Positions 24,326-33,741 of a stretch of 64,000 nucleotides of DNA are shown here, one piece after another (the first letter of the stretch is position 1; every line of letters begins with the position of its first letter). The stretch comes from Pacificimonas pallii (GTDB lineage: Bacteria > Pseudomonadota > Alphaproteobacteria > Sphingomonadales > Sphingomonadaceae): contig NZ_JAGSPA010000003.1 in assembly GCF_019204005.1 (NCBI RefSeq), positions 620,001 through 684,000 on the forward strand, in the 5' to 3' direction. The position numbers and the translations under genes are program-made. The notes under the pieces were generated by a model, which was given only the letters and a program-made list of their open reading frames with translations, searched no databases and was not told the DNA's origin.

Positions 24326-25099
24326 ATGCAGGCGCTACCCGTCTTTCTACTGCTGCGGAACCGGGACGTGATGCTGTTCGGTGACGGCGAAGGTGCGGCG
24401 CCGAAGCGCCGCCTCCTTGAGGCGGCAGGTGCGAATATCGTCACGCGCCCGACGCCCGGCACGCGGATCGCCGTTCTCGCCATTGATGATGCGGACGAAG
24501 CGGCGCACGAAGCCGCCAGACTGCGCGCTGCCGGTCTGCTGGTGAACGTCGTGGACAAGCCCGCACTTTGCGATTTCAGTTTCCCGGCCATTGTCGACCG
24601 CGCGCCGATTACCATCGCCATTGGATCGGGCGGTGCGTCGGCTACATTGTCGAAGACCCTGCGGGAGCGGCTGGAGGCCTTGCTACCGGCACGTCTCGGC
24701 GAGATCGCGCAGGCCGTGCGGACGCTCCGCCCGCGCGTGAACCAGACATTGGACACGCCCGGTGCGCGCCGCCTGTTCTGGGATGGGTTGATGGCGCCCG
24801 GCGCGGCGCTCGACCCGCTGGGTGCCGCCGAACAGCCAGAGGCGGCGATCTTGGATGCTCTTGCGGCGGGTCAGGGCGACCCGTCGTCCGTCTATGACCT
24901 GCGACCGCGATCCGCGGATCCCGATGATCTGACATTGAGGGATCTGAGGGAATTGTCACGCGCGGACGTCATCCTGTCCTGCCCGGGCGCCAGCAAGGCG
25001 ATCGAGGATCGCGGGCGCCGCGACGCCGAGCGCGGCGTCTTTACCCCGGAAACCGGAATTCCGTCATCCTGTCGCGTGGTGATCCTGCGGGCTCATTGA
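24326..25099 (+). CDS. Siroheme synthase N-terminal type protein with decayed methyltransferase tail
   Basis: 257 residues. The first about 190 match precorrin-2 dehydrogenase/sirohydrochlorin ferrochelatase (CysG N-terminal, Met8-like): QALPVFLLLRNRDVMLFGDG as the NAD-binding fold, then LLVNVVDKPALCDFSFPAIV and ITIAIGSGGASATLSKTLRE. The glycine motif is GDGEGA rather than the usual GGGxVA. The C-terminal 50 residues (DPDDLTLRDLRELSRADVIL) resemble the opening of a uroporphyrinogen-III methyltransferase, as in CobA at 53 kb (DPDLLTVRALRALERADVVV), but stop there. So it looks like a former CysG fusion whose methyltransferase half has been lost. It should make siroheme for the sulfite reductase at 51-53 kb. 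Its 3' end overlaps the opposite gene by 36 bp. Confidence 0.85.
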   Translation: MQALPVFLLLRNRDVMLFGDGEGAAPKRRLLEAAGANIVTRPTPGTRIAVLAIDDADEAAHEAARLRAAGLLVNVVDKPALCDFSFPAIVDRAPITIAIGSGGASATLSKTLRERLEALLPARLGEIAQAVRTLRPRVNQTLDTPGARRLFWDGLMAPGAALDPLGAAEQPEAAILDALAAGQGDPSSVYDLRPRSADPDDLTLRDLRELSRADVILSCPGASKAIEDRGRRDAERGVFTPETGIPSSCRVVILRAH

Positions 25100-26770
25100 G
25101 ATATCAGGCATGCCGCTCGCGATCTTCGCCCAGGCGAAAAACGCGTCCTCATCCATTGGCCTGCCAATACTGAAACCCTGCATGACCTCGCAGCCCATCA
25201 GGGTCAGCAGTTCTTGCTGCACCTCGGCCTCGACCCCTTCCGCCACGCTTTCATAGCCAAGTCCCTGGGCCAGGCTGACGATTGCCTGCACGATGGTCCG
25301 TGAACTGCCCGATGCCGAGATGTCACGCACGAGGGACTGGTCGATCTTCACACGATCAATGGGGAGCGCCTTCAGGCGCGCAAGATTCGAATACCCCGTG
25401 CCGAAATCGTCGACGGCAATGCTGATACCCAGGCTGCGGACATAGGCCAGCTTCGGCGCGATGTCGGCGATATCCTCCATCACGAGCGCCTCGGTGATTT
25501 CAAGCTCCAGCTGTTTCGGATCAGCACCCGTCTTTTCCAGCGCATGTTCGACGCTGTCGACAAAGCCGGGTGCCAGAATCTGGCGCACCGAAACATTTAC
25601 CGAAAGACGGAAATTCGGTCCAAGCCCCTGCAACTTTCCGATAATGCCCAACGACTCTTCCAAAACCCAGGTGCCGATCTCGACAATGGTACCGGTCTCT
25701 TCCGCCACGTTGATAAATTCGCCCGCGGGGAGCAGGCCGCGTACCGGGTGCTCCCAGCGCAGCAGCGCTTCGGCAGCGCGGATCTGACCAGTCTTGCAGT
25801 CCACCTGCGGCTGCAGGTGGATTATGAACTCGCCGGCGTCGACGGCACCGCGCAGCGCATTTTCCAGCTCCAGCCGCTCGCGGGCCTGATCGTGCATCGC
25901 GGCCTCGAACAGCTGCGCGCGATTCCGGCCCAGCGCCTTGGCACGGTACATGGCCGTATCCGCATTGCGCATCAGCGTGTCATAGTCATTGCCATCAGCC
26001 GGTGCATGACAAATGCCGATGCTGGCCCCGACCGTCAGTCGGTGCTCGCCAATCGTGAAAGGCCGTGTCAGGGCCTCCAGCACGCGGTCCGCAACCGCCT
26101 GTGAAATCTCGATGCCGCCCTTGCCTGGCAGGAAGATTGTGAATTCGTCGCCCGCCAGACGCGCGAAAATGGAGTTGCCCTTGCGCAACAGGCCCCGGAC
26201 CCGCTGCGCAAAAGCCTGCAACAGCTCGTCGCCTATGGAATGGCCCAAACTGTCATTCACCGCCTTGAACTGGTCGAGATCGATGAACAGCAGCGCCCCG
26301 GCATCATCGTCTTCATAGGGAAGATGTTTACGGACCAATGCGGAAAAGTGCAGCCGGTTGGGAAGGCCGGTCACGGCATCGGTCAGCGCGGTGCTCTCCA
26401 TCTCGGAATAGGAATTCCGCATGCGATCAACGGCGCGGTCAATGGATCTTGTCACCTCGGGAAGGACAATACGCGTGCCGACGCTGAAATCCGGCAACGC
26501 ATGATCCCTGCCCGCTTTTTGCACAGTCGTTTCAATTTCTTCGATGGCACGGCTTATCGGGTCCAGCGCGCGGGCGACCAGTACCTGCGAACAGAGCAGG
26601 GCGACGGCGCCCAAAGAGAGGCAGGCCACGAAGAACAGCCACACGGGGATCACGTCGCCGAAAGAGCGGCTCATAAACGCCGTCAGGCCGACCAGCATCA
26701 GGAACAGAAACCCCTGAAGGGCCAGCATTCGAAATTTCAGCCTGCGTGCGAACATCAGATGCAGTGCCAT
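25064..26770 (-). CDS. GGDEF-EAL cyclic-di-GMP turnover protein, membrane bound
   Basis: A 568-residue protein: two membrane helices within the first 65 residues with a very short loop, a GGDEF domain at about 125-290, and an EAL domain at about 300-555. The GGDEF signature reads AGDEF (FARLAGDEFTIF), a variant seen in both active and inactive cyclases. The EAL domain keeps its catalytic set: EALLRW, NVSVRQ, ELEITEAL, DDFGTGYSN, KIDQSLV and EGVEAE, so phosphodiesterase activity is likely. No sensor domain is visible, so the signal is unknown. Convergent 36-bp overlap with the siroheme gene. Confidence 0.93.
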   Translation of the reverse strand: MALHLMFARRLKFRMLALQGFLFLMLVGLTAFMSRSFGDVIPVWLFFVACLSLGAVALLCSQVLVARALDPISRAIEEIETTVQKAGRDHALPDFSVGTRIVLPEVTRSIDRAVDRMRNSYSEMESTALTDAVTGLPNRLHFSALVRKHLPYEDDDAGALLFIDLDQFKAVNDSLGHSIGDELLQAFAQRVRGLLRKGNSIFARLAGDEFTIFLPGKGGIEISQAVADRVLEALTRPFTIGEHRLTVGASIGICHAPADGNDYDTLMRNADTAMYRAKALGRNRAQLFEAAMHDQARERLELENALRGAVDAGEFIIHLQPQVDCKTGQIRAAEALLRWEHPVRGLLPAGEFINVAEETGTIVEIGTWVLEESLGIIGKLQGLGPNFRLSVNVSVRQILAPGFVDSVEHALEKTGADPKQLELEITEALVMEDIADIAPKLAYVRSLGISIAVDDFGTGYSNLARLKALPIDRVKIDQSLVRDISASGSSRTIVQAIVSLAQGLGYESVAEGVEAEVQQELLTLMGCEVMQGFSIGRPMDEDAFFAWAKIASGMPDISMSPQDHHATG

Positions 26771-26882
26771 CCTTTAGGAAACAGGGCATCCGGCAGTGGC
26801 GCCCCATAGACCGTTCCTGCCCTGATTAAGGTAAAGAAGTCGTGAGGCTGACGGAAAAAATTGATGCGGAAGGCGCGCGCGA

Positions 26883-27143
26883 TCAGCTTTCGTAAAACGG
26901 CTCGACGACGCCCTTCAGCTTAATCGTCATCGGATTGCCGTTACGATCGCGCGCCTTGCCCGCGGCAACCTTTATCCAGCCTTCCGACACGCAATATTCC
27001 TCGACATTATGCCGCTCGACACCGTTGAAGCGAATGCCGATACCGCGCTCAAGATGTTCGGGCTCGTAATGGTCACTGCCCGGGCTGACCGAAAGGCGGT
27101 CGGGCGGCGTATCGGTGATTTCCTTTTTTTCGTCTTCGGACAT
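26883..27143 (-). CDS. DUF3297 family small protein
   Basis: An 86-residue, cytoplasmic, highly charged protein with the family core PPDRLSVSPGSDHY, GIGIRFNGVER, EEYCVSEGWIKV and PMTIKLKG. This family is widespread in Proteobacteria and has no established function. It sits 15 bp downstream of polA in the same direction and may share its mRNA. Confidence 0.85.
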   Translation of the reverse strand: MSEDEKKEITDTPPDRLSVSPGSDHYEPEHLERGIGIRFNGVERHNVEEYCVSEGWIKVAAGKARDRNGNPMTIKLKGVVEPFYES

Positions 27144-27158
27144 GCGTTTTGCTCCTGA

Positions 27159-29951
27159 TCAATGTGCCTCGCCCCAGGTCTTGCCGGTGCCGATATCCAC
27201 CACAAGGGGGACATCAAGCTCCAGAACAGGGGCGCAGGCGGTTTCCATGACATTCCTGATGATACGGCCCGCCGCATCCGCGTCGGCTTCGGGTACCTCG
27301 AACACGAGTTCGTCATGCACCTGCAGCAGCATCTGCGCGCTTTCCACCCCCGCCTCGGCGAGCGCGGGTTCGATGCGCGTCATGGCGCGGCGGATGATGT
27401 CCGCGGCGGTGCCCTGAATGGGCGCGTTGATGGCGGCGCGCTCGGCAAAGCCGCGCTCATTCTGGCGGCTCGATTTAATGTAGGGCGTATGCGTACGGCG
27501 GCCGAAGAGCGTTTCCACATACCCCTTCTCGCGCGCTTTCAGCTTCGTCTCGTTCATATACGTCCTGATGCCGGGGAAGCGGTCGAAATAGCGGTCGATA
27601 TAGTCCGCCGCCTCACTGCGATCGATGCCGAGATTGCGGGCGAGGCCAAAGGCGCTGATCCCGTAAATAATGCCGAAATTGATGGCCTTGGCCTGACGGC
27701 GCACCAGCGGGTCCATGCCCTCAATCGCCACGCCGAACATCTCGCTGGCGGTCAGCGCGTGAATGTCGATGCCATCCGCAAACGCCTGCTTCAGCTGCGG
27801 AATGTCAGCGATATGCGCGAGCAGGCGCAGCTCGATCTGTGAATAATCGGCCGCCAGCAGCAGATTGCCGGTTTCCGGTACGAAGGTTTCGCGGATCTTC
27901 GCGCCCTCTTCCGTGCGGATCGGGATGTTCTGCAGGTTCGGATCGCTTGAGGACAGGCGGCCCGTCGTCGTTGCCGCCATCTGAAAATTGGTGTGCACGC
28001 GGCCCGTATCGGGATTGATCGCCGCGACCAGCGCATCGGCATAGGTCGATTTCAGCTTTGACAATTGGCGCCAGTCCACAACCGTCTGCGCGATGCCGAC
28101 GCCGTCCGCCGCGAGCTTCTCCAGGACATCGGCGTCCGTGGAATAGGCACCGGTCTTGGACGATTTCCTGCCGCCCTCCAGCCCCATTTCGCCGAACAGG
28201 ATTTCACCAAGCTGCTTGGGCGAACCGATGTTGAATTCGCGCCCGGCCAGTTCATAGGCGGTCTTCTCGAATTCCGTCATGCGTTCGGCATAATCGGCAC
28301 TGAGCCGGGAAAGCGCGGCGCGGTCGACGGAGATGCCGCGCCGTTCCATGCGGGCAAGCACGGGCACGAGCGGGCGTTCCAGCCGCTCGTAAACGCTCGT
28401 CAGCCGCTCACGCCACAGGCGCGGCTTCCACGCCCGGTGCAGGCGGAGCGCAATATCCGCGTCCTCGGCGGCGTATTCGGTCGCCTTTCGCAGCTCGACC
28501 CGATCGAATGTGACGGCCGATTTACCGGTACCCGCAACCTCCTTGAACTTGATGGTCGTATGATCGAATTCACGCTTCGCCGCGGGGTCGAGGCCGTGCG
28601 CGCCGCCGATATGACTGCCGCCTTCCAGCGCGTAGCCGATCAGCATGGTGTCCTCGATGGGAGCGAGGTTTATCCCCTCCCGGTTCAAAAGGACGAGCAG
28701 GTCATATTTCAGATTATGGCCGATCTTCAGGACCGACGGATCCTCCAGCAGAGGCTTCAGCCTGGCGAGCGCCGCCGCCTTGTCGAGCTGGTCCACCGAT
28801 TCCCCCAACAGCCCCTCACCGGATATGTGCGCAAGCGGGATGTAGCAGGCTTTTCCGGGCGCGGTGGCCATCGAAACGCCAACCAGATCAGCCCGCATGG
28901 CGTTGATATCGTTGGTCTCGATATCGAAGCCGACAGTGCCGAGCGCCGCGGCCTCCGCAATCCACCGGTTGAGCGCATCCATCGTCGTCACGCATTCATA
29001 GGCTGACGTATCGAAGGGTTCCTGCACGGCCGGCGACGCGGCCGCTTCGGCCGGCTTTGGTATGCCGGACGATTTGACGCCAAGCTTGGCGAGCATGGTC
29101 TTGAAGCCATGATGTTCAAGGAAGGCCTGTAGCGGTTCGACAGCAGGTTCGGCGAGCGCAAGCGCATCGAGCGGCTCGGCCAGCTCCCAGTCACAGTAAA
29201 GCTCCACCAGCTTGCGGGAAATCCGGATCTCCTCAGTCGAATTCTGGATATTCTCACGCAGCTTGTTCTGCTTGATCTTACCGGCATTGGCGATGACACC
29301 TTCAGTGTCGCCATATTCCAGAATCAGCTTCGCGGCGGTTTTGGGCCCAACGCCTTTGACGCCTGGAATATTATCGACACTGTCGCCCATCAGCGCGAGC
29401 AGCTCGCCGATCTTTTCCGGCGGGACGCCGAATTTCTCCTCAACCTCCGCGGGGCCGATGCGCAGGCTTTTCATCGTGTCGAGCATATCGACATTGGTGC
29501 CATCGATCAGCTGCATCAAATCCTTGTCGGACGAGACGATGGTGGTTTTCCACCCGGCCTTTGTCGCGGCGCGCGCGTAGCAGGCGATGATGTCGTCGGC
29601 CTCAATGCCCTCCTGCTCGATACAGGGGACCGAGAAGGCCCGGACGGCATCGCGGATGATCGGAAATTGCGGTTTCAGATCCTCCGGCGGATCGGGGCGC
29701 TGCGCCTTGTAGTCCGCATACATGTCATTGCGGAACGAATGCGACGAATGATCGAGGATCACCGCCATGTGCGTCGGTCCGTCGGCATCGTTCAGCTCGT
29801 CAATCAGCTTCCAGATCATCGACGTGAAGCCATAGACCGCCCCGGCCGGTTCGCCGTGCCTGTTGGTGAGCGGCGGCAGACGGTGATAGGCCCGGAAGAT
29901 GTAGCCGGAGCCATCGACGAGATAGAGGTGATTCTGCTTTTTTGCGGACAT
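27159..29951 (-). CDS. polA: DNA polymerase I
   Basis: 930 residues, full length. 5'-3' exonuclease/flap domain at about 1-290 (LVDGSGYIFRAYH; helix-hairpin-helix at VDNIPGVKGVGPKTAAKLI), 3'-5' exonuclease domain at about 325-510 with ExoI motif FDIETND, and polymerase domain to the end with motif A DYSQIELR, O-helix RRQAKAINFGIIYGIS and motif C VHDELVFE. It fills gaps in repair and removes RNA primers. All catalytic motifs are intact, including proofreading. Confidence 0.97.
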   Translation of the reverse strand: MSAKKQNHLYLVDGSGYIFRAYHRLPPLTNRHGEPAGAVYGFTSMIWKLIDELNDADGPTHMAVILDHSSHSFRNDMYADYKAQRPDPPEDLKPQFPIIRDAVRAFSVPCIEQEGIEADDIIACYARAATKAGWKTTIVSSDKDLMQLIDGTNVDMLDTMKSLRIGPAEVEEKFGVPPEKIGELLALMGDSVDNIPGVKGVGPKTAAKLILEYGDTEGVIANAGKIKQNKLRENIQNSTEEIRISRKLVELYCDWELAEPLDALALAEPAVEPLQAFLEHHGFKTMLAKLGVKSSGIPKPAEAAASPAVQEPFDTSAYECVTTMDALNRWIAEAAALGTVGFDIETNDINAMRADLVGVSMATAPGKACYIPLAHISGEGLLGESVDQLDKAAALARLKPLLEDPSVLKIGHNLKYDLLVLLNREGINLAPIEDTMLIGYALEGGSHIGGAHGLDPAAKREFDHTTIKFKEVAGTGKSAVTFDRVELRKATEYAAEDADIALRLHRAWKPRLWRERLTSVYERLERPLVPVLARMERRGISVDRAALSRLSADYAERMTEFEKTAYELAGREFNIGSPKQLGEILFGEMGLEGGRKSSKTGAYSTDADVLEKLAADGVGIAQTVVDWRQLSKLKSTYADALVAAINPDTGRVHTNFQMAATTTGRLSSSDPNLQNIPIRTEEGAKIRETFVPETGNLLLAADYSQIELRLLAHIADIPQLKQAFADGIDIHALTASEMFGVAIEGMDPLVRRQAKAINFGIIYGISAFGLARNLGIDRSEAADYIDRYFDRFPGIRTYMNETKLKAREKGYVETLFGRRTHTPYIKSSRQNERGFAERAAINAPIQGTAADIIRRAMTRIEPALAEAGVESAQMLLQVHDELVFEVPEADADAAGRIIRNVMETACAPVLELDVPLVVDIGTGKTWGEAH

Positions 29952-30540
29952 GCCGATGTCCTAGCGGGGCACGGCCCGCGACCCAAGGGAAGAGTGACAA
30001 CCTGCCAAGGCCATGCACCGCATCGGATGGTCCCGAGCCCCGTATCGGGACCCATCCGGGTTTGCAGGAACATGAGCGCGTCCTTCGACTGCGTTCAGGA
30101 TGACCCGGTTTTGTGAGCGCACCCGCGAATATGTTCGCTTCGCCTGGGTTGCTGAAGTTGGCGAAGGTGACACGCTTTTGGGTATCGGTGTGACGTTCGC
30201 CGTTGATTTCCATGAGAAAGAGCGCGGGGCACGGAGCTGTGCGCGGCAAGTATTTCTGATCTGTGCGGGTGTAGGAAAGTGGTTTCGGTACCGCGCTGGA
30301 ATGGCGGACGAAATGCCGTTCAACCAGCGAGTCGCCGTCCCGCGGGCGGGCGATGCGCGAAGTTGCCAGTGTGGGCGGCGGATGGTGCCATCAGGGCACG
30401 CGGAAGGTGCCGCGTAGCGGTCCTATGTTCGCGCCAAGCGGACGGGAATTCGAAATGCGGATGCGCAATATGCACACCCCATCATCCCGAGCGAAATCGA
30501 GGGATGATCAAACAAGGATATTGCAGAATCTTCGTACCCG
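29952..30540. other. 589-bp gene-free stretch with dispersed repeats
   Basis: No convincing gene. It holds a copy of a dispersed imperfect palindrome (GTCCTTCGACTGCGTTCAGG at 30081-30100, followed by ATGAC), a related copy of which lies near 38488, and a short hairpin-forming element CATCCCGAGCGAAATCGAGG near 30484-30503. On the minus strand around 30210 down to 30117 a frame starting MEINGERHTDTQKRV is open and coding-like, but it runs straight into the palindrome, so it is more likely part of a dispersed repeat than a gene. Confidence 0.55.
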
Positions 30541-32145
30541 CTACGCCGCCTTTGGCGCGGCGTTGCGGACGCCTGAGTCCACATGGTCTTCGAACTGCGT
30601 GAAGTTCTTGATGAACAGGCCGACGAGGTGCGCGGCCTTTTCGTCATAGGCGGCCTTGTCGGACCAGGTCGAGCGCGGGTCGAGAATGCCGTCGTCGACA
30701 CCGGGGACCGAGACCGGCACCTGGAAGCCGAAGTTCGGATCGGTGCGGAATTCCGCATCCTTCAGGCTGCCGTCGAGCGCGGCGTTCAGCAAGGCGCGCG
30801 TTGCCTTGATCGGCATGCGGTTGCCGGTGCCGTACTGGCCGCCGGTCCAGCCGGTATTGACCAGCCAGCAGTCAACGCCGCCTTCGGCGATGCGCTTCTT
30901 GAGAAGGTTGCCATAGACGCTGGGATGGCGCGGCATGAACGGCGCGCCGAAGCAGGTCGAGAAGGTGGCCTGCGGTTCGGTCACGCCGATTTCCGTGCCC
31001 GCAACCTTGGCGGTGTAGCCCGACAGGAAGTGGTACATGGCCTGATCGGGTGTCAGCTTCGCGATCGGAGGCAGCACGCCGAACGCATCCGCCGTCAGCA
31101 TGATGACATTGGAGGGCGGCGGGCCGAGGTTCTTCTCGCTGGTATTGGGAATGAAGTGGATCGGATAGGCGCCGCGGGTATTCTCCGCGAGACTATTGTC
31201 GAACAGGTCGAGTTCCCGCGTCTGTTCGTCCATCACGACATTTTCGAGCACGGTGCCGAATTTCCGCGTGGTCGCGTAGATTTCCGGCTCGGCCTCCGCA
31301 TCGAGGTTGATCATCTTGGCGTAGCAGCCGCCTTCGAAATTGAAGACCGCGGTATCGGACCAGCCATGTTCGTCATCGCCGATCAGCGTGCGGCTGGCAT
31401 CGGCGGAAAGCGTGGTCTTGCCCGTACCGGACAGGCCAAAGAACACGGCCGATTTGCCGTCATCGCCGATATTGGCGCTGCAGTGCATCGGCATGATGCC
31501 CTGTGCCGGCAGGCGGTAGTTGAGGAGGCCGAAGACCGACTTCTTCATTTCGCCGGCATAGCGCGTGCCGCCGATCAGGATCAGTTTTTCCGTAAAGTTG
31601 ACCGCGACAACCACCTCGCTGCGCGTGCCGTGACGTTCAGGGTCCGCCGTGAACGTCGGCAGGTCGATAATCGTGAATTCCGGTACGAAATCGGTCAGTT
31701 CCTCGCGCTCCGGACGGCAGAGCAGCGTACGGATAAAGAGATTATGCCACGCCATTTCATTAATGACACGAACCTTGACGCGGTGTTCCGGCTGTGACCC
31801 GCCATAGAGGTCCTGCACAAACAGCGTGTCCTTCCTGGCAAGCTCTGCCATGAAGTCCGCCTTCAACGCCGCGAAATGCGCCGGGTCCATCGGCTTGTTG
31901 CCGTCGTTGAACCAGACATTGCCGTCGGTTTCGGAATCCTTCACGGTGAACTTGTCCTTGGCGGAACGCCCCGTACGATCGCCGGTTTCGACAACAAGCG
32001 CGCCGTGGCGCGACAGCCGCCCTTCCCCGCGCGCAACCGATGTTTCCACCAGCGCGGCCGTCATCAGGTTCCAGTGCAGTTCCGCACCGGTGCTAACGCC
32101 CTGCTTCGTGAGGTCGAATGCCGGTATAATGTGGTCCGCAGCCAT
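30541..32145 (-). CDS. pckA: Phosphoenolpyruvate carboxykinase (ATP)
   Basis: 534 residues from the ATG at 32145, preceded by AAGGAG; the frame is open further upstream without a better start. Converts oxaloacetate and ATP to phosphoenolpyruvate, the entry to gluconeogenesis. Visible motifs: GRSAKDKF (substrate), [12 protein letters not shown] with metal-binding Lys, P-loop [11 protein letters not shown], metal site LIGDDEHGW and the adenine region NTGWTGG. It lies beside the ChvI/HprK phosphotransfer genes, an arrangement common in alphaproteobacteria where ChvI-type regulators act on pckA. Confidence 0.97.
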   Translation of the reverse strand: MAADHIIPAFDLTKQGVSTGAELHWNLMTAALVETSVARGEGRLSRHGALVVETGDRTGRSAKDKFTVKDSETDGNVWFNDGNKPMDPAHFAALKADFMAELARKDTLFVQDLYGGSQPEHRVKVRVINEMAWHNLFIRTLLCRPEREELTDFVPEFTIIDLPTFTADPERHGTRSEVVVAVNFTEKLILIGGTRYAGEMKKSVFGLLNYRLPAQGIMPMHCSANIGDDGKSAVFFGLSGTGKTTLSADASRTLIGDDEHGWSDTAVFNFEGGCYAKMINLDAEAEPEIYATTRKFGTVLENVVMDEQTRELDLFDNSLAENTRGAYPIHFIPNTSEKNLGPPPSNVIMLTADAFGVLPPIAKLTPDQAMYHFLSGYTAKVAGTEIGVTEPQATFSTCFGAPFMPRHPSVYGNLLKKRIAEGGVDCWLVNTGWTGGQYGTGNRMPIKATRALLNAALDGSLKDAEFRTDPNFGFQVPVSVPGVDDGILDPRSTWSDKAAYDEKAAHLVGLFIKNFTQFEDHVDSGVRNAAPKAA

Positions 32146-32321
32146 GGGGGCTGTCTCCTTATCGTCGTGTGAAAAAGCGAGGGTCCGGCATCGCGTCGCC
32201 AGACCCCGCATCTGAAACATGCCATTCAATACACTGAAAAAGTTCGCGCCGTCAAAAGAGGCAGGGTTAACCTGTCCTTTGGCCCTTATGACAATGATGT
32301 CAGGCCAGCCTTGTCATGACC

Positions 32322-32924
32322 TTAGCCGGTTTGCGCACTTTCAATCGCCTCCACGACCGCCTCGACGAGGACGTCGGCGGGCGCCGGCTTCTTCAGCACG
32401 CGGTGATTCGGAAATTGTGTCGAGAGCAGGTCCTGATCCGCAAAACCGGTGTGAAAGACGAAGGGCACGCCCTGGTCCGCAAGCTCGCGGGCGAGCGGCC
32501 GTACGTCCTTGCCGCCGACATCGAGGTCGAGAACGATGACGTCCGGTCCAAAATCGCCAGCGACGACCGCGCGGCAGGCGGCGATGCCATTGCAAAGGCG
32601 GACCTGATCGGCACCGGCGTCCAGGAGGATCACGCGAAGGGCCATGCCGGGATAGACTTCGTCCTCCAGTACGATGACGCGCCTGCCCTTCAGCGCGTCC
32701 TCGTCGGGCGCCGCGCCGGAACTGCGGTCGATATCCTTGCCATCGAGGAGGTCGGCGATGCGGTTGACGAACGCGAGCGCGGCGCGGCGGCTGCCCTCGG
32801 GCGGCAACGGGACAGCGATTTCCTGAATGTGGCGCACGGCCTTTTCAAGCAGGCGTTCAAGTCCGTCGGCCTTCGCCTCGCTATTGCCGAGCTGATGCCT
32901 AAGCAGGTCTTCATGTTCAGTCAT
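32322..32924 (-). CDS. Single-receiver response regulator with helical N-terminal domain
   Basis: 200 residues from the ATG at 32924, preceded by AAGGGGG. Residues 1-85 are helical (QLGNSEAKADGLERLLEKAV; AALAFVNRIADLLDG) without a recognised family. Residues about 88-200 form a receiver: VIVLEDE acidic pair, phospho-acceptor Asp in DVIVLDLDVGG, Thr in FVFHTGF and conserved Lys in LKKPAP. There is no output domain, so it probably works by protein contact or as a phosphate sink. It is transcribed divergently from chvI across 91 bp, so it may belong to the same signalling circuit. Confidence 0.8.
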   Translation of the reverse strand: MTEHEDLLRHQLGNSEAKADGLERLLEKAVRHIQEIAVPLPPEGSRRAALAFVNRIADLLDGKDIDRSSGAAPDEDALKGRRVIVLEDEVYPGMALRVILLDAGADQVRLCNGIAACRAVVAGDFGPDVIVLDLDVGGKDVRPLARELADQGVPFVFHTGFADQDLLSTQFPNHRVLKKPAPADVLVEAVVEAIESAQTG

Positions 32925-33015
32925 ATGCGCCCCCTTAAGCCAAAGTCGTGAACAGAGCGCTACAGGATATTTCAGGGTCGTGACGAATGTATGCATATAG
33001 GTTAGAGACGCAGCC

Positions 33016-33738
33016 ATGTCCGCCACCATCGCGCTGGTCGATGACGACCGCAACATCCTGACATCCGTGTCCATCGCGCTCCAGGCCGAGGGGTTCATCG
33101 TCCGCGTCTATTCCGACCCGGTCGCCGCGCTGAAGGCACTGGTGGAGAATCCGCCCGACCTTGCCGTGCTGGACGTGAAGATGCCGCGCATGGACGGAAT
33201 CGAACTGCTGCAAAAGCTGCGTGAGAAGAGCCCGGTGCCGGTTATCTTCCTGACGTCGAAGGATACCGAGATCGACGAGGCGCTCGGCCTGCGCATGGGC
33301 GCGGACGACTATGTCGGCAAGCCGTTTTCGCAGCGCCTGCTGATCGAGCGTATCCGCGCCGTGCTGCGCCGCGCCGCGCGCCGCGCGGAGCCCGAGGATG
33401 ACGATACCGAAGCGGACGCCGAACGCATTCTGGAACGCGGGCGGCTGTCGATGGACACGGGCCGTCACAGGGTGCGCTGGGACGGCAAGGACGTGTCGCT
33501 GACGGTCAGCGAATTCCTGATCCTGCAAACCCTGGCGGAGCGGCCCGGTTTCGTGAAATCGCGCGACCAGCTGATGAATGCCGCATATCAGGACGATGTC
33601 TATGTCGATGACCGTACGATCGACAGCCACATAAAGCGCCTGAGAAAGAAGTTCCGCGTGGTCGATGACGCGTTTGAATCCATAGAGACGCTGTACGGCG
33701 TCGGCTACCGGTTCAACGAGGACGCCGCGGGCGAATAG
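33016..33738 (+). CDS. chvI: Response regulator ChvI
   Basis: A 240-residue OmpR-family regulator: receiver with VDDDRN, phospho-Asp near residue 53 ([13 protein letters not shown]) and KPFSQ, then a winged helix ([42 protein letters not shown]). With ChvG it forms the envelope-stress/acid-sensing system that in rhizobia controls exopolysaccharide, motility and central metabolism. chvG follows after 3 bp. Confidence 0.95.
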   Translation: MSATIALVDDDRNILTSVSIALQAEGFIVRVYSDPVAALKALVENPPDLAVLDVKMPRMDGIELLQKLREKSPVPVIFLTSKDTEIDEALGLRMGADDYVGKPFSQRLLIERIRAVLRRAARRAEPEDDDTEADAERILERGRLSMDTGRHRVRWDGKDVSLTVSEFLILQTLAERPGFVKSRDQLMNAAYQDDVYVDDRTIDSHIKRLRKKFRVVDDAFESIETLYGVGYRFNEDAAGE

Positions 33739-33741
33739 GCC

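Noticed and set aside
30100-30417. Plus-strand 105-codon frame in the gap between polA and pckA
   Set aside because: Composition is not coding-like, there is no ribosome-binding site or family match, and it begins inside a dispersed palindrome.
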